Source: Lunularia cruciata
Lineage: Eukaryota; Streptophyta; Marchantiopsida; Lunulariales; Lunulariaceae
Length of the DNA stretch: 64,000 nucleotides
Direction of reading: 5' to 3'
Assembly: GCA_948567375.1 (NCBI GenBank)
Contig: OX419762.1
Location: 59,315,034 to 59,379,033, forward strand
Below the pieces are notes generated by a model. It was given only the letters and a program-made list of their open reading frames with translations. It made no database searches and was not told the origin of the DNA. Of this stretch, positions 24,870 to 34,407 are shown one piece after another. The position numbers were made by a program, and so were the translations under genes. Numbering within the stretch: the stretch's first letter is position 1; each line of letters begins with the position of its first letter.

Positions 24870-25980
24870 CAGTTGATCCGTCATGCTCATGAGGAGCTAG
24901 GACATTTTGGAGTAAAGCGTACATATAGCTTACTCCAGAGTCATTATTGGTGGCACGGTATGCAGACCGAGGTACAGCAGTTTGTTGCCAGATGTGTGGT
25001 TTGTGACCGAGTTAGAGCATCATTCAATGCTCCTACGCCACAGTTACACCCATTACCTATCATGGGATTGGGTTACCGTTGGAGTTTGGACTTCGCCGGA
25101 CCTTTACCTCTGACTGTGAGACATCATCGGTATGTTTTGGTGATGGTGGAGCACTTCTCCAAGTGGATTGAGTTGGTGGCACTTCATGACAAGTCTAGTG
25201 AAGGGACAGCTTACTCGTTCTTGGATCGAGTTCTTAGTCATTTTGGTGCACCAGCTGAGGTTTTGACTGATCAGGGTACAGAGTTCTTGGGAGAGTTTCA
25301 GGTCTTGTGTGACAAGGCTTTGATTGATCATCGTACTACATCCCGAGATCACCCTGAGGCAGATGGCTTAGCAGAGAGAGTGGTTCAGACGGTGAAGAGA
25401 GGATTGCGAAAGTATGGTTTGCAGAGAGGCCACTTGGGAGATTGGGATCTCCAGTTACCTTGGTTGGCCATGGGCTATCGGTTCAGCCGGCAAGCCTCCT
25501 TAGCATCCTTCTCTCCATACTTTCTACTCTATGGACGAGATCCAGATTTACCTGCAGCCATTCGTCGAGATGCTTCTGTAGTTTTGGACTTGGATGACCC
25601 TGATGTATGGATGAGCGCATGTTCTCAGCGGGCAGAGATCTTTCGGAGAGTGATGCCGATGGCCTTCGAGAACTTGGCAATTGCTCAGCATAGAGATACT
25701 TTACGCTATGCTACCATTCGAGGAGGAGGTTATAGACCCTCGATCCGTCGATTTCATCCAGGCGACTATGTATATCTACAGCAGACAGCACCGACGACAC
25801 TTGATGTTTCTACAGGCCGCACTATCTTGAGAGTGCGCGAGGTTTTGCCATCTGGAGTCCTTGTGTTAGAAGGACGTGATGGTGTTGTTTGGAAGGATCA
25901 TGTGCGCAATTGTGCGCCATGCCACCTCCCAAACATTGATGGTACTATGGACCCAAGCTTGGCACTTGTACGTGCAGGCT
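24870..25980 (+). other. DDE integrase of the gypsy element
   Basis: An N-terminal HHCC zinc region (HEELGHFG, then CVVC) is followed by the core with DFAGP (Asp codon 25089), LTDQGTEF (25269) and AERVVQT (Glu codon 25374), so the D-D-E triad is intact. A C-terminal region with FHPGDYVYLQQ (about 25752-25785) follows. No chromodomain is present; a PHD finger takes that place. The presence of a DDE integrase argues against a DIRS-type tyrosine recombinase element despite the split repeats. Confidence 0.92.
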
Positions 25981-25982
25981 TG

Positions 25983-26126
25983 AGGTGTATGTTATGTGGC
26001 TCTTCTGGTGGAGCTGCTACTATGTTAGTGTGTGATAGCTGTTCGAGAGGATGGCATATGGCATGTATGACTCCTCCCCTCACGGTGGTTCCTCAAGGAC
26101 AGTGGTTATGTCCTAGATGTACTTGA
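25983..26126 (+). other. C-terminal PHD finger of the gypsy polyprotein
   Basis: The last 47 codons encode a complete C4HC3 zinc finger: CMLC, CDSC, WHMAC and WLCPRC, with the PHD hallmarks MLVCDSCSRGWH and TPPL. PHD fingers of this class bind histone H3 tails; ligand type cannot be read from the sequence. It occupies the position where chromoviruses carry a chromodomain and ends at TGA 26124-26126. No stop or frameshift interrupts it. Confidence 0.88.
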
Positions 26127-26293
26127 CCTATAGCTAGTTCATTCTTTATATGGTATAGATTGCAGACAGGCGACTAACGATGGAGCTCCATAGCACCCGG
26201 CCTCCTAATCTTTGCCCATTAGAGGGTATACCATATACTTAGAGTAGATGGCTATCTGGAGTTAGAGGGACCTAACCGCCAGCTAGGGGGGCT
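26127..26293 (+). promoter_or_regulatory. Element 3' untranslated region with inverted arms and polypurine tract
   Basis: Perfect 11-bp inverted arms TATATGGTATA (26147-26157) and TATACCATATA (26227-26237) could form a long-loop hairpin. The segment ends with AGCTAGGGGGGCT immediately before the first A repeat; the AGGGGGG run is a good polypurine tract for plus-strand priming. Confidence 0.6.
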
Positions 26294-26851
26294 ATTGTGG
26301 CACTTTAGAGTCTATGTATGACTTATGTGTGAGTTGTGCTTTTATAGTGTATGACGTTGACAGCGATGTATGTTGTGTAGCGATGTATATACGCACGACA
26401 GCTGTCACGCCATTTGTAGTTCCGCATCTAGATGCTCGGACACTAGAGTTCCAGTGATGGTAGTTAGAGTTATTCTAGCAGTTTCTCAGGGACTACTTTC
26501 CGATGGTTAGATTTCGTGTTTGGGGTACTGACTTCACGGTGGGGCCCACCGTCACTTTGCACCGTTTGCACCGTCGAGTGTGCCGTCAGCAGGACCGTTA
26601 GGGTTTCAGGGCTAGCTCAAGTCCAAGGGGTATAGTTTTGAAGGTGAGCTCCAGAGAGCTCACTTCTCTGATGTTGAGCCTTCGAGTTCCTGGCTATGGT
26701 GGATAGAGGCCGGCGAGCGTCACCTGGATTCTCTATGCTTGAGTGGGTGTGGCTTGATTGTAATCAGTGCCCAGTTGTTGGCAGTTTATAGAGTGACAGA
26801 TCAAGTACTGATCTGAGTTGAGTTGAGTTGAAAGTGTTAAGCAATCTGATT
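26294..26851 (+). repeat. Right terminal repeat unit 1: A then B
   Basis: A (26294-26400, 107 bp, ATTGTGGCAC to CGCACGACA, with TTTTATAGTG and ATGTATATAC as TATA-like motifs) is followed by GC and then B (26403-26851), nearly identical to the left repeat. The junction GACAGCTGTC is a perfect palindrome. Confidence 0.85.
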
Positions 26852-28209
26852 ATTGTGGCACTTTAGAGTCTATGTATGACTTATGTGTGAGTTGTGCTTT
26901 TATAGTGTATGATGTTGACAGCGATGTATGTTGTGTAGTGATGTATATACGCACGACATAGCTGTCATGCCATTTGTAGTTCCGCATCTAGATGCTCGGA
27001 CATTGGAGTTCCAGTGATGGTAGTTAGAGTTATTCTAGCAGTTTCTCAGGGACTACTTTTCGACGGTTAGATTTCGTGTTCGGGGTACTGACTTCACGGT
27101 GGGGCCCACCGTCACTTTGCACCGTTTGCACCGTCGAGTGTGCCGTCAGCGGGACCGTTAGGGTTTTAGGGCTAGCTCGAGTCCAAGGGGTATAGTTTCG
27201 AAGTGAGCTCCAGAGAGCTCACTTCTCTGATGTTGAGCCTTTGAGTTCCTGGCTATGGTGGACTGTGAGCCGGCCTGTCTCTCACTCAGGATGAACCTCT
27301 GATGGCTATTATGGTAGCGCACCATGGACTAAGAAGGCAAGGAACCCCAACTCCATCATACTCCTCCAAGGCTAACACTCCAAGACTCAAGACATTGCTC
27401 ACTAGAGAACTCAATGAGAGAGATAGTTGCAAATGAAAGGATGATGAGTACCTCTTCACCCCTTGTTTATATACTTGTGAAATAGTTACGTACCAAAGTT
27501 ACTAATTACCGTAGTAACTCAAGTTACTAGACTAAAAGTCAAGTAAAGTCAAAAAGTAGAAAGGAATATCCATTCACATGGGCATATTCTCCTAAGCATG
27601 TGGTCTTATCTTGACCAACCCCTAAGTCAAGGATTCCTTCACATGGGCTATCCTTGGAATAAAGAAGAATCCAAAAGAAAAAGGTTTGCGGGCCCAAGAG
27701 TTCTCAACTCTTTCCTCAAAGCCAAACACCTAGGAATAATGCCAAGTCAACACACTAAAATCCAAAATAGTGGTGCTCATCTTTTCTACTTCCTCTAAAG
27801 TAAGGTCCACTCTATCTTAGCTATGACTAACTTTAGCTAACCATGACTAATATAGAACCATCCTTTATCTCTATAAATAATATCTCTTAAGTACTTGTAA
27901 TACCAAGCTAAATATCACAATACCACACACATGCACAAATGGGTGTTACAGGACAGAGGCCGGCGAGCGTCACCTGGATTCTCTATGCTTGAGTGGGTGT
28001 GGCTTGACTGTAATCAGTGCCCAGTTGTTGGCAGTTTATAGAGTGACAGATCAAGTACTGATCTGAGTTGAGTTGAGTTGAGAGTGTTAAGCAATCTGAT
28101 TAATTGTGGCACTTTAGAGTCTATGTATGACTTATGTGTGAGATGTGCTTTTATAGTGTATGATGTTGACAGCGATGTATGTTGTGTAGCGATGTATATA
28201 CGCACGACA
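26852..28209 (+). repeat. Right terminal repeat unit 2: A, B (interrupted), A
   Basis: A (26852-26958) is joined by TAGC to B (26963-28102), which is split by the nested solo LTR, and a final A (28103-28209) ends the element. B-A joints read CTGATT|ATTGTGG at 26851 and CTGATTA|ATTGTGG at 28102. The tandem head-to-tail arrangement implies two extra repeat units at this end. Confidence 0.85.
27260..27954 (-). mobile_element. Nested solo LTR with 4-bp target duplication
   Basis: The insert 27264-27950 (687 bp) starts TGTGAGCC and ends GGGTGTTACA, flanked by GGAC on both sides (27260-27263, 27951-27954). The uninterrupted copy at about 17302-17325 reads CTATGGTGGACAGAGGCC, so the empty site is known. 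On the minus strand it begins TGTAACACCC, a common plant gypsy LTR start, and has a TATATAAAC box (27465-27473), so the LTR is read from right to left. There is no internal region, hence a solo LTR. Confidence 0.85.
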
Positions 28210-28213
28210 AAGA

Positions 28214-29784
28214 CTCTATGGTTGTGGGTTCATAGATTAGATTGTTTTCTATATTTAATGAATTATTGTATCATGATTCAAAAACTCTTGTAATCAAGAC
28301 AAAATTTAAACTTAAAAAAAGCTATACACGTGATTTTAATGATTGACCTACTTATCTGGTCTATAGTTATACATTAGTGACTTCAATAAGTCTTTGAAGA
28401 AACCTCTCATGATAGTAATTGCTATTTGTTAGAATACATTAGCTAGAATATATTCAAAGCTATAATCTTGTTACTCTTGATAAGAAAGAATAACTTAAGT
28501 TTGGAGGTGTTTTTAATCCACCATTATGAGCTTATGCATCTTAATATGATACCCAATTTATCTAAATGTGTATTGAGTTGAATTTTAGACTTTTGCACTT
28601 TATGCTAAGATAAAATACTTTTTCAAATTTGGACATGTAAAATTTACTATATATAAGCAAATGAAGAAGGTTCTTTTATATTTCAATACAAGAGTGTACA
28701 AATATTTGGTTCATAAACCATTTTCTATTAGCAATACATCATCTTACAAGCAAATCCTAAACCATCCAATGTACAATATTTCTTAGTCAACTAACATAAA
28801 TCCTTTTCCTCCTCTTCTTGCTCTCCTTTCTCTTCCTTTTCTAATTTATATTTTTGAGTCACTATTCATACCAACAATTAAACCAATGGAAAAAATGATT
28901 TTCTAAAATAACTTTTCATTAGTTACCTTTGAACCCTATATCACCAAAACTATTAAGGATATAATGAGGATCTGTACCTTCCAAAACTTATTCCTACTAT
29001 AGAAGTTACCTCATATATAATGATAGGTACATCCCTTGAAGTGGTAGTTTCTACTTAATGTAATTACCACAGCACTTATCCAACTACATAACTTTGCATA
29101 TTCATCCAACTAGACTTTAATATACTAAGGTGTCTTTAATACTTGTACAAAGACCTAGTATGCAAATCCTCTTATCCTATAAAGCCTAATGATCAAATAG
29201 TATATCAAAGTACATTTCTTTTTTATATACATTGATCAAGAGTAAAGTTTGAGGCTTGAATGATCTTAGCTTTTTTGCAACAACTTAGACCGAAAAAATC
29301 TTTGTCATCTTTTTAGATATAGTCATAATTATAATTTTAAACATTTACTAATTTATTTTTCAAACACACTATCAGGATTTATTTATGTTTTTCCACTAAG
29401 ATCCACTAAAATATCAAATATTTATCTTCTCCTTATAGGACAAGTTAAGCTAGAAGGTTATATATAGAATATAGAACTATAGAATGCTTTCAAACAAGGT
29501 CATTAAATAATAATAATAATAATAATAATTTAAAAAGGATAAATAATTTACCAAAATATCTTATTCATTGTAATATGTGTGTTGATCTTATACCACCTTA
29601 TCAAGCATAAAAACAATGCTCAGAATTAAAAATTATTTAAATTTCACCAAATTATTTGGTTAAATTTTAGATATACATTAATTTTATAACACCTTATCTA
29701 GAATACTCATGTATGTGATGGTGGTTTATTTTAATAGCTTGATAAGGTTATGTCAATAAGCTAATAGGAATGGTCTTGAAGCTA
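28214..29784. other. AT-rich intergenic DNA between the two retrotransposons
   Basis: Low-GC sequence without recognisable coding segments. An AAT trinucleotide microsatellite of about eight units lies at about 29505-29529. Confidence 0.6.
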
Positions 29785-29789
29785 AATAC

Positions 29790-30007
29790 CATTGATATTA
29801 CCCCAAGCTAATAGTGACTTAATAAGTGACTTAGGTCTCACTATATAGATGTATTAGGGTTTAGGATACACATGTAAAATTTATATACATGAGAGGAGTA
29901 CACTCTCTATTCATTCTTACTTATCTTCCTTGTGTGCTTCTCATTCTCTCTCATGATCCGCCATGAATGATCTTGGAGTGTTTGTCAGGTCCTTGTATTC
30001 TTTGACA
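29790..30007 (+). repeat. 5' LTR of the copia element
   Basis: Matches 34188-34402 over its length with substitutions and small indels: CCCCAAGCT, TAGTGACTTA, GTATTAGGGTT, CATGATCCGC and CTTGGAGTGTTT are shared. It ends in CA and is followed at 30008 by the CGATATCAAAGC primer-binding-like sequence. Confidence 0.85.
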
Positions 30008-30599
30008 CGATATCAAAGCAAATGAGAGGCTAGTAAGGGTGGTGCACTTGGAGAAAGATAGGTGAGAGAAGCTTGAGAATTTAGGGATTTTGTTGATGCA
30101 ACAAGAGTCACCAATTGCACCATTTTTAAACCTAAAATTGTAGTTTTAGAGATCAAGATTGTAGTTTTTGCCCAAATTTCATGCACCCAAATCATGGACT
30201 TGTCATGTGAAGAAGCATCAAATTTGGTAGACACCAAATTATTGTGATATTTGGAGGTTGGTCTACCATTGGTAATGCCTTATGAGAACTTATGCGGTTG
30301 ATTTGGAGGGCCAATCAAGATTTTGGGGCTATAGTGCACCTTTGGTGAAATTTTGGCATGAAAGAATCCACAATCTATCATTCTATCAATGTAGATCTTT
30401 TTTGGGTAAATTGGAGTATCATCCATCTTTTTGCTTCAATATTGAGCGAGGTAACTTTTTAGAAATAGTGTTTTCTAAACTCTATAGGTTGAGTTATGTG
30501 TTTCTCATCAGTAAAAGAATTACTTTTTTGGTCTATATTGTGGACCCAACTAATTTTTGACGGATTTCTTGATTTTTCTCATGAGAACAAGTGCTATGA

Positions 30600-33500
30600 T
30601 TCTATGATTGTAGCAATGATAGAGTCCGTGAGAATGATCAGTACCAAGAAGCTCAACAAGCTCAATTGGATTATTTGGAAATTTTGCATGTGGATATTCC
30701 TACCGGATCAAGGGCTATGGGGTCTCATGATGGAAAAGGAGATAGAACCAACTGTGACGGTCAATGATGCAACATTGGAAGCAACACAAGCAGCATGGGT
30801 GCATACATCATTTCAAGCAGTACATTGCATTGCATTTTGCATTTCATCATCAATGATAGTTCACATTCAAGACCTCACTTTGCCCAAGATGGCTTTTGAT
30901 GCTTTGGCCAATTTTTTTTCAATTTGGAATAAAGGCTATGAAATTTCAAGTGCTATAGTAGTTCAAAACTGCTAAGAAAGGCTCAATGTGCATTACCAAT
31001 TATGTTAACCACATCAAGAGCTTGGTGGATCAAATTGCTTCTATGAAGGTTGTAATTGATAGGAGGTACACTACAAGGTCTTACACCAGACTACAAATAA
31101 GTTGTAACATTGATTTCTACCCAAGAGCCGCTTCTCAAAGGAGATGAGTTGGTTGCAATGCTACTTGGTGAGGAGGTACAATTGTTGCAAAGTGTTAGCT
31201 CCTCCTTGTCCAATGTCCTAGAAGGCTTGTATTTTGCAAGCATTGGAGAATTTTGAGGTAGTAGTTGAGGCAAGAATGTCACAACAGGTGGTGTTTGCAA
31301 TGTTGGCAATCAAGTTAGTGGTAGATGCAGAGCAGCACACTAGCAAATGTAGAATATTGGGGCACAAAATAGACGATGCACTCTTGGTACCTATAACCAC
31401 TATCCCCAGAAAGGGCACATTTCCAAATTATGTTTCAAGAAGCAAAAATACCAACACAAACGACAAGGTTATGCTTGCATAGAAGACAAAGAGCAATTAT
31501 TAGTTGTCACTCATCAAAGATGTGCAATGTTCCAACCTGAAGTTGATTGGGTGATTGATTTGTGTGCCACTACTCACAGAGCACCACATCAAGAGTGGCT
31601 CACTATCTTTTAGCATATCGAGATGTCACAATACATGGTGATAGGAGATGACACCAAGTACCAAATTTAACATACACGTCACATTTTTCTCTGTATTGCA
31701 CATTCTTCATTTCAAGAATTGAAAAATGTTCTTCATGTGCCTACCATATCCATAAAATTGTTATTGTAAGACAGTTAGTATAGCAAGGTATGCAAGTGCG
31801 CTTCAACAAAGATTGATGCTTTATTGAAGTTGTTAATGGTAACCTTATAGCACAAGGTAGTAGGAATGGCACATTGTTTAAGCTTGATTCTTTTATGCTT
31901 CCCTTGAAAATCTGTCATGTATGGACAAAGTGGTCCAATTGTGCCTAACATTGCTATGTGGCATAAGCTAGTTGGGCATATGAACCTCCAAAGATTGAAA
32001 AATTCTTTCATCCTCTTGTTTGTTCATTAGGTTGCCCAAACTTTTTTCAATTGTTACGTCTACCATATGTGAAGCATGTTAGTTTGGCAAGCAGGCTAGA
32101 CAACCCTTTAAAAGCCGAGGTAGATGTGCTAGCAATGTATGGATTGCTTTTCAACCAAGCTTAATTGGTTTTCATTACGTTGTTTCTTTTATTGATTATT
32201 AATCTTGCTACATTTGGGTCTACCTTCTGAAGAGCAAGACTTCTCTAGAACTCCTTTCAGTATTTCAGACTTTCCAAAGACTAGTAGAGAAGAAGTTTGG
32301 TTTCAATGTACTTCAATTGAGATTTGATGGAGTAGGAGAGTTCCTTTCTCTCAAATTTGACCAATACTTGAGAGATCAAGGTATCTTGATACAAAAGATG
32401 TATGTCTATAGTCCACAATGCAATGGAGTTGCAAAGAAAAAGAATAATCACATAGTTGAGGCAGCATGCACCATGTTTAACAAGAAGCACATGGCCAAGG
32501 TTTATTTGGCTGAAGTTATCTCATGTGCAATGTATTTGATGAATCACACACAAATGTCTACAATCACTCACACACACCTTTGGAAGCATTTATAGGCAAT
32601 AAGCATAACTATTCCTTCCTTGAGGTCTTTGGTTGTGTTTTTTATGTACATATTCTTGATGAGAATTGTAAGAAGTTAGATCCAAAAGCTAAGAAATGCA
32701 TTCTCCTTGGATATGATCTAGATTCCAAAGGGTATAGATGTTATAAGCCCACAACATAGAAGTTCTATAGTATCACAGATGTTATCTTTGATAAGCTAGC
32801 CTCTTGGTTTGTGGTAGCACCCACTATTTGGTTTTCTATACCACCTATTGAGTGCCCAAGGAATACTATTTCTGCTATTATTTCCTTTGTATCTATTGGG
32901 GAACCTAAAGATGTTGTTCAATCTATGCCTCAATCAGATAGTTCAAGAGGTTGTGCCTCTACAATTGTATCCCCTTCTAATGGAGTTGTTACCAATGAGG
33001 ATGATGGACACATCCTCCAACACATTCTTGCACCTAGACATGATACATGTATGCAAGATGTGATCTCAAGTTTGCAAGCTACATAAACCGCTCTATAGCT
33101 TGAAGCAAGCATCTAGGGCTTAGTATGCAAATATCAGTTCCTCCTTGGTAGCTTGTTGGTTTGTTATTTGTTGTTCTGATCTTACCTTGTATGTTTTAAG
33201 GGAAGCAGATCAGGATTTGATTGTCACCATCTATGTAGAAGATGTCATTGTCATTGGTAGATGTGAGAAGCTAGTGTCTCAGATTAAGGAGTACTTAAAG
33301 GCCCAATTTGAGATGCAAGATCTAGGTGGCCTTAGATATTTCTTAGGTGTGGAGTTTATTAGGGATGGACATGATATGTGGCTTGTGCAATATCATTATG
33401 CCACTAACATGCTAAGGAGATTCTGCTTATTAGAGTGTAAGCCTATGACTCCACCTTTTGGAACATAACCATCACTTGGGTATTGACTATAGTGAGTTGC

Positions 33501-34085
33501 TTGTTGATCCCCTTGGATATAGGCAGATGGTTGGTAGTCTCATCTATTTGACTATCACTAGACCTGACCTTAATTATGAGGTTGGAGTTGTCAGTCAATT
33601 TATGCAATCATTGTGAAAACATCACTTTGAGGCTATCAAGTGCATTTTCTGATATGTGACGTTCACATTGTAGTTTGGCCTTCACTACACATTTGGCAGA
33701 TCATTGGTGCTACATGGCTACATTGATGTAGATTGTGCAGGAAGTGTCCTTGACAAGAGATCTACTTCAAGGTACACATTTGGACTTGGGAATGCCATTG
33801 TGAGTTGGGCTTCTAAGAAGTAGCCAACTATAGCTCTATCTTCCACTAAGGCAGAGTATCATGGCTTTGCAACTTGTGAAGTTTTTTGGCTTTGGAGTTT
33901 GCTTTCTAATATTGGTGTGTATTGTTTATTTCACATTGCATTTTACACATATAACATGAGTAGCATCAAGTGAGCTAGTAATCATGTGTTTCATGTCAGG
34001 ACTAAGCACATTGAGGTGCACTATCACTTTGTTAGGGAGAAAGTTCTGGTAGGGCAAATTGAGCTTAAGTTTGTTGGCACAAGGT
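30600..34085 (+). pseudogene. Decayed copia gag-pol
   Basis: Gag with NKLNWIIWKFCMW is at about 30652-30974. Remnants of a zinc knuckle and protease follow at about 31400-31620. Integrase follows: a GAG-pre-integrase start MWHKLVGHM near 31960, the core around 32317-32600 and the C-terminal part LDPKAKKCILLGYD near 32670-32720. RT is represented only by its 3' half from 33090 (SLKQASRA), with the active-site box YVED (about 33231-33242) instead of YVDD. RNase H is at about 33690-34080 (ALSSTKAEY, KHIEVHYHFVRE). About half of RT, before 33090, is missing relative to the family. Many stops and frame changes make it non-functional. Confidence 0.88.
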
Positions 34086-34187
34086 AACTGATCGCTGATA
34101 TTTCACCGGGGCTTTATCTAGAGATAAGTTTGAGGCTTTCAGACTTTGCCTTGGTGTACATGATATTGAGTTGAGCTTGAAGTGGAG

Positions 34188-34402
34188 TGTTGATAATGCC
34201 CCAAGCTCATAGTGACTTAGTTAGTGACTTACTTCATATTTTACAATTGTATTAGGGTTAGGATACATATGTAAACTATATATATATGAAAGGACTACCC
34301 TCTCTCCATTCATTCTTGCTTATCTTCCTTATGCTCTCTCTCATTCTCTCATGATCCGCGAATGGTCTTGGAGTGTTTTTCCAGTCCTTGTATTCTTTGA
34401 CA
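34188..34402 (+). repeat. 3' LTR of the copia element
   Basis: Begins TGTTGATAATGCCCC after the purine-rich TTGAAGTGGAG and ends TTTGACA next to the AATAC target repeat. A TATA-like ACTATATATATATG lies near 34276-34289. Confidence 0.85.
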
Positions 34403-34407
34403 AATAC

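Larger units (their letters stand above)
18729..26126 (+). pseudogene. gag-pol polyprotein with methyltransferase and PHD domains, eight in-frame stops
   Basis: One frame stays open from 18729 to the TGA at 26124 except for stops at 19101, 19935, 21027, 22527, 23010, 23415, 23520 (TAG) and 22485 (TGA); there is no frameshift. Domains in order: gag core (19134-19800, with LFQHLEGPPMDNYHEFRR and REAYTHMRWL); CCHC knuckles (19959-19997 and 20052-20093); aspartic protease (DSGA at 21015-21026); methyltransferase (about 21640-22690); reverse transcriptase (about 23150-23990, YIDD at 23694-23705); RNase H (about 24115-24480); integrase (HHCC zinc region about 24880-25010; D 25089, D 25269, E 25374); PHD finger (25983-26123). 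All catalytic residues seen are intact. Several stops sit where the family usually has Gln (GYH-stop, DSGA-stop). The true start codon is unclear; the first in-frame ATG is at 19020, inside gag sequence. Confidence 0.9.
17020..28213 (+). mobile_element. Ty3/gypsy element with DNA methyltransferase and PHD finger, permuted terminal repeats
   Basis: The unit 17024-28209 begins TGTCGCGCC, ends CGCACGACA, and is flanked by the direct repeat AAGA (17020-17023, 28210-28213), as expected for an integrated retroelement. Internal order is gag, CCHC knuckles, protease, C5-cytosine methyltransferase, RT, RNase H, DDE integrase, PHD finger, all in one frame (18729-26126). Terminal repeats are permuted: B (17024-17468) on the left; A (26294-26400), B, A, B, A on the right. 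A purine run AGGGGGG directly precedes the first A, as a polypurine tract should. A solo LTR is nested at 27264-27950. GC content is about 50 percent against AT-rich flanks. This copy is probably non-autonomous because of eight in-frame stops. Confidence 0.9.
29785..34407 (+). mobile_element. Full-length but decayed Ty1/copia retrotransposon
   Basis: LTRs 29790-30007 and 34188-34402 (about 215 bp, both ending CCTTGTATTCTTTGACA) are flanked by AATAC (29785-29789 and 34403-34407). A primer-binding-like ATATCAAAGC follows the 5' LTR. Internal order is gag, knuckle/protease, integrase, RT, RNase H, the copia order. Total length is about 4.6 kb. Stops and frameshifts are scattered throughout. The first two bases of the 5' LTR read CA where the 3' LTR has TG. 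Confidence 0.88.

Noticed and set aside
18729-26126. Genome-wide recoding of TAG as glutamine
   Set aside because: The HMGB and BZR1-domain genes end in TAG where the family proteins or conserved sequence end, so TAG is a terminator in this host.
17024-28209. DIRS/Ngaro-type tyrosine-recombinase element
   Set aside because: Split repeats suggested it, but the polyprotein has a clear HHCC plus DDE integrase and a gypsy protease, and there is no tyrosine recombinase frame.
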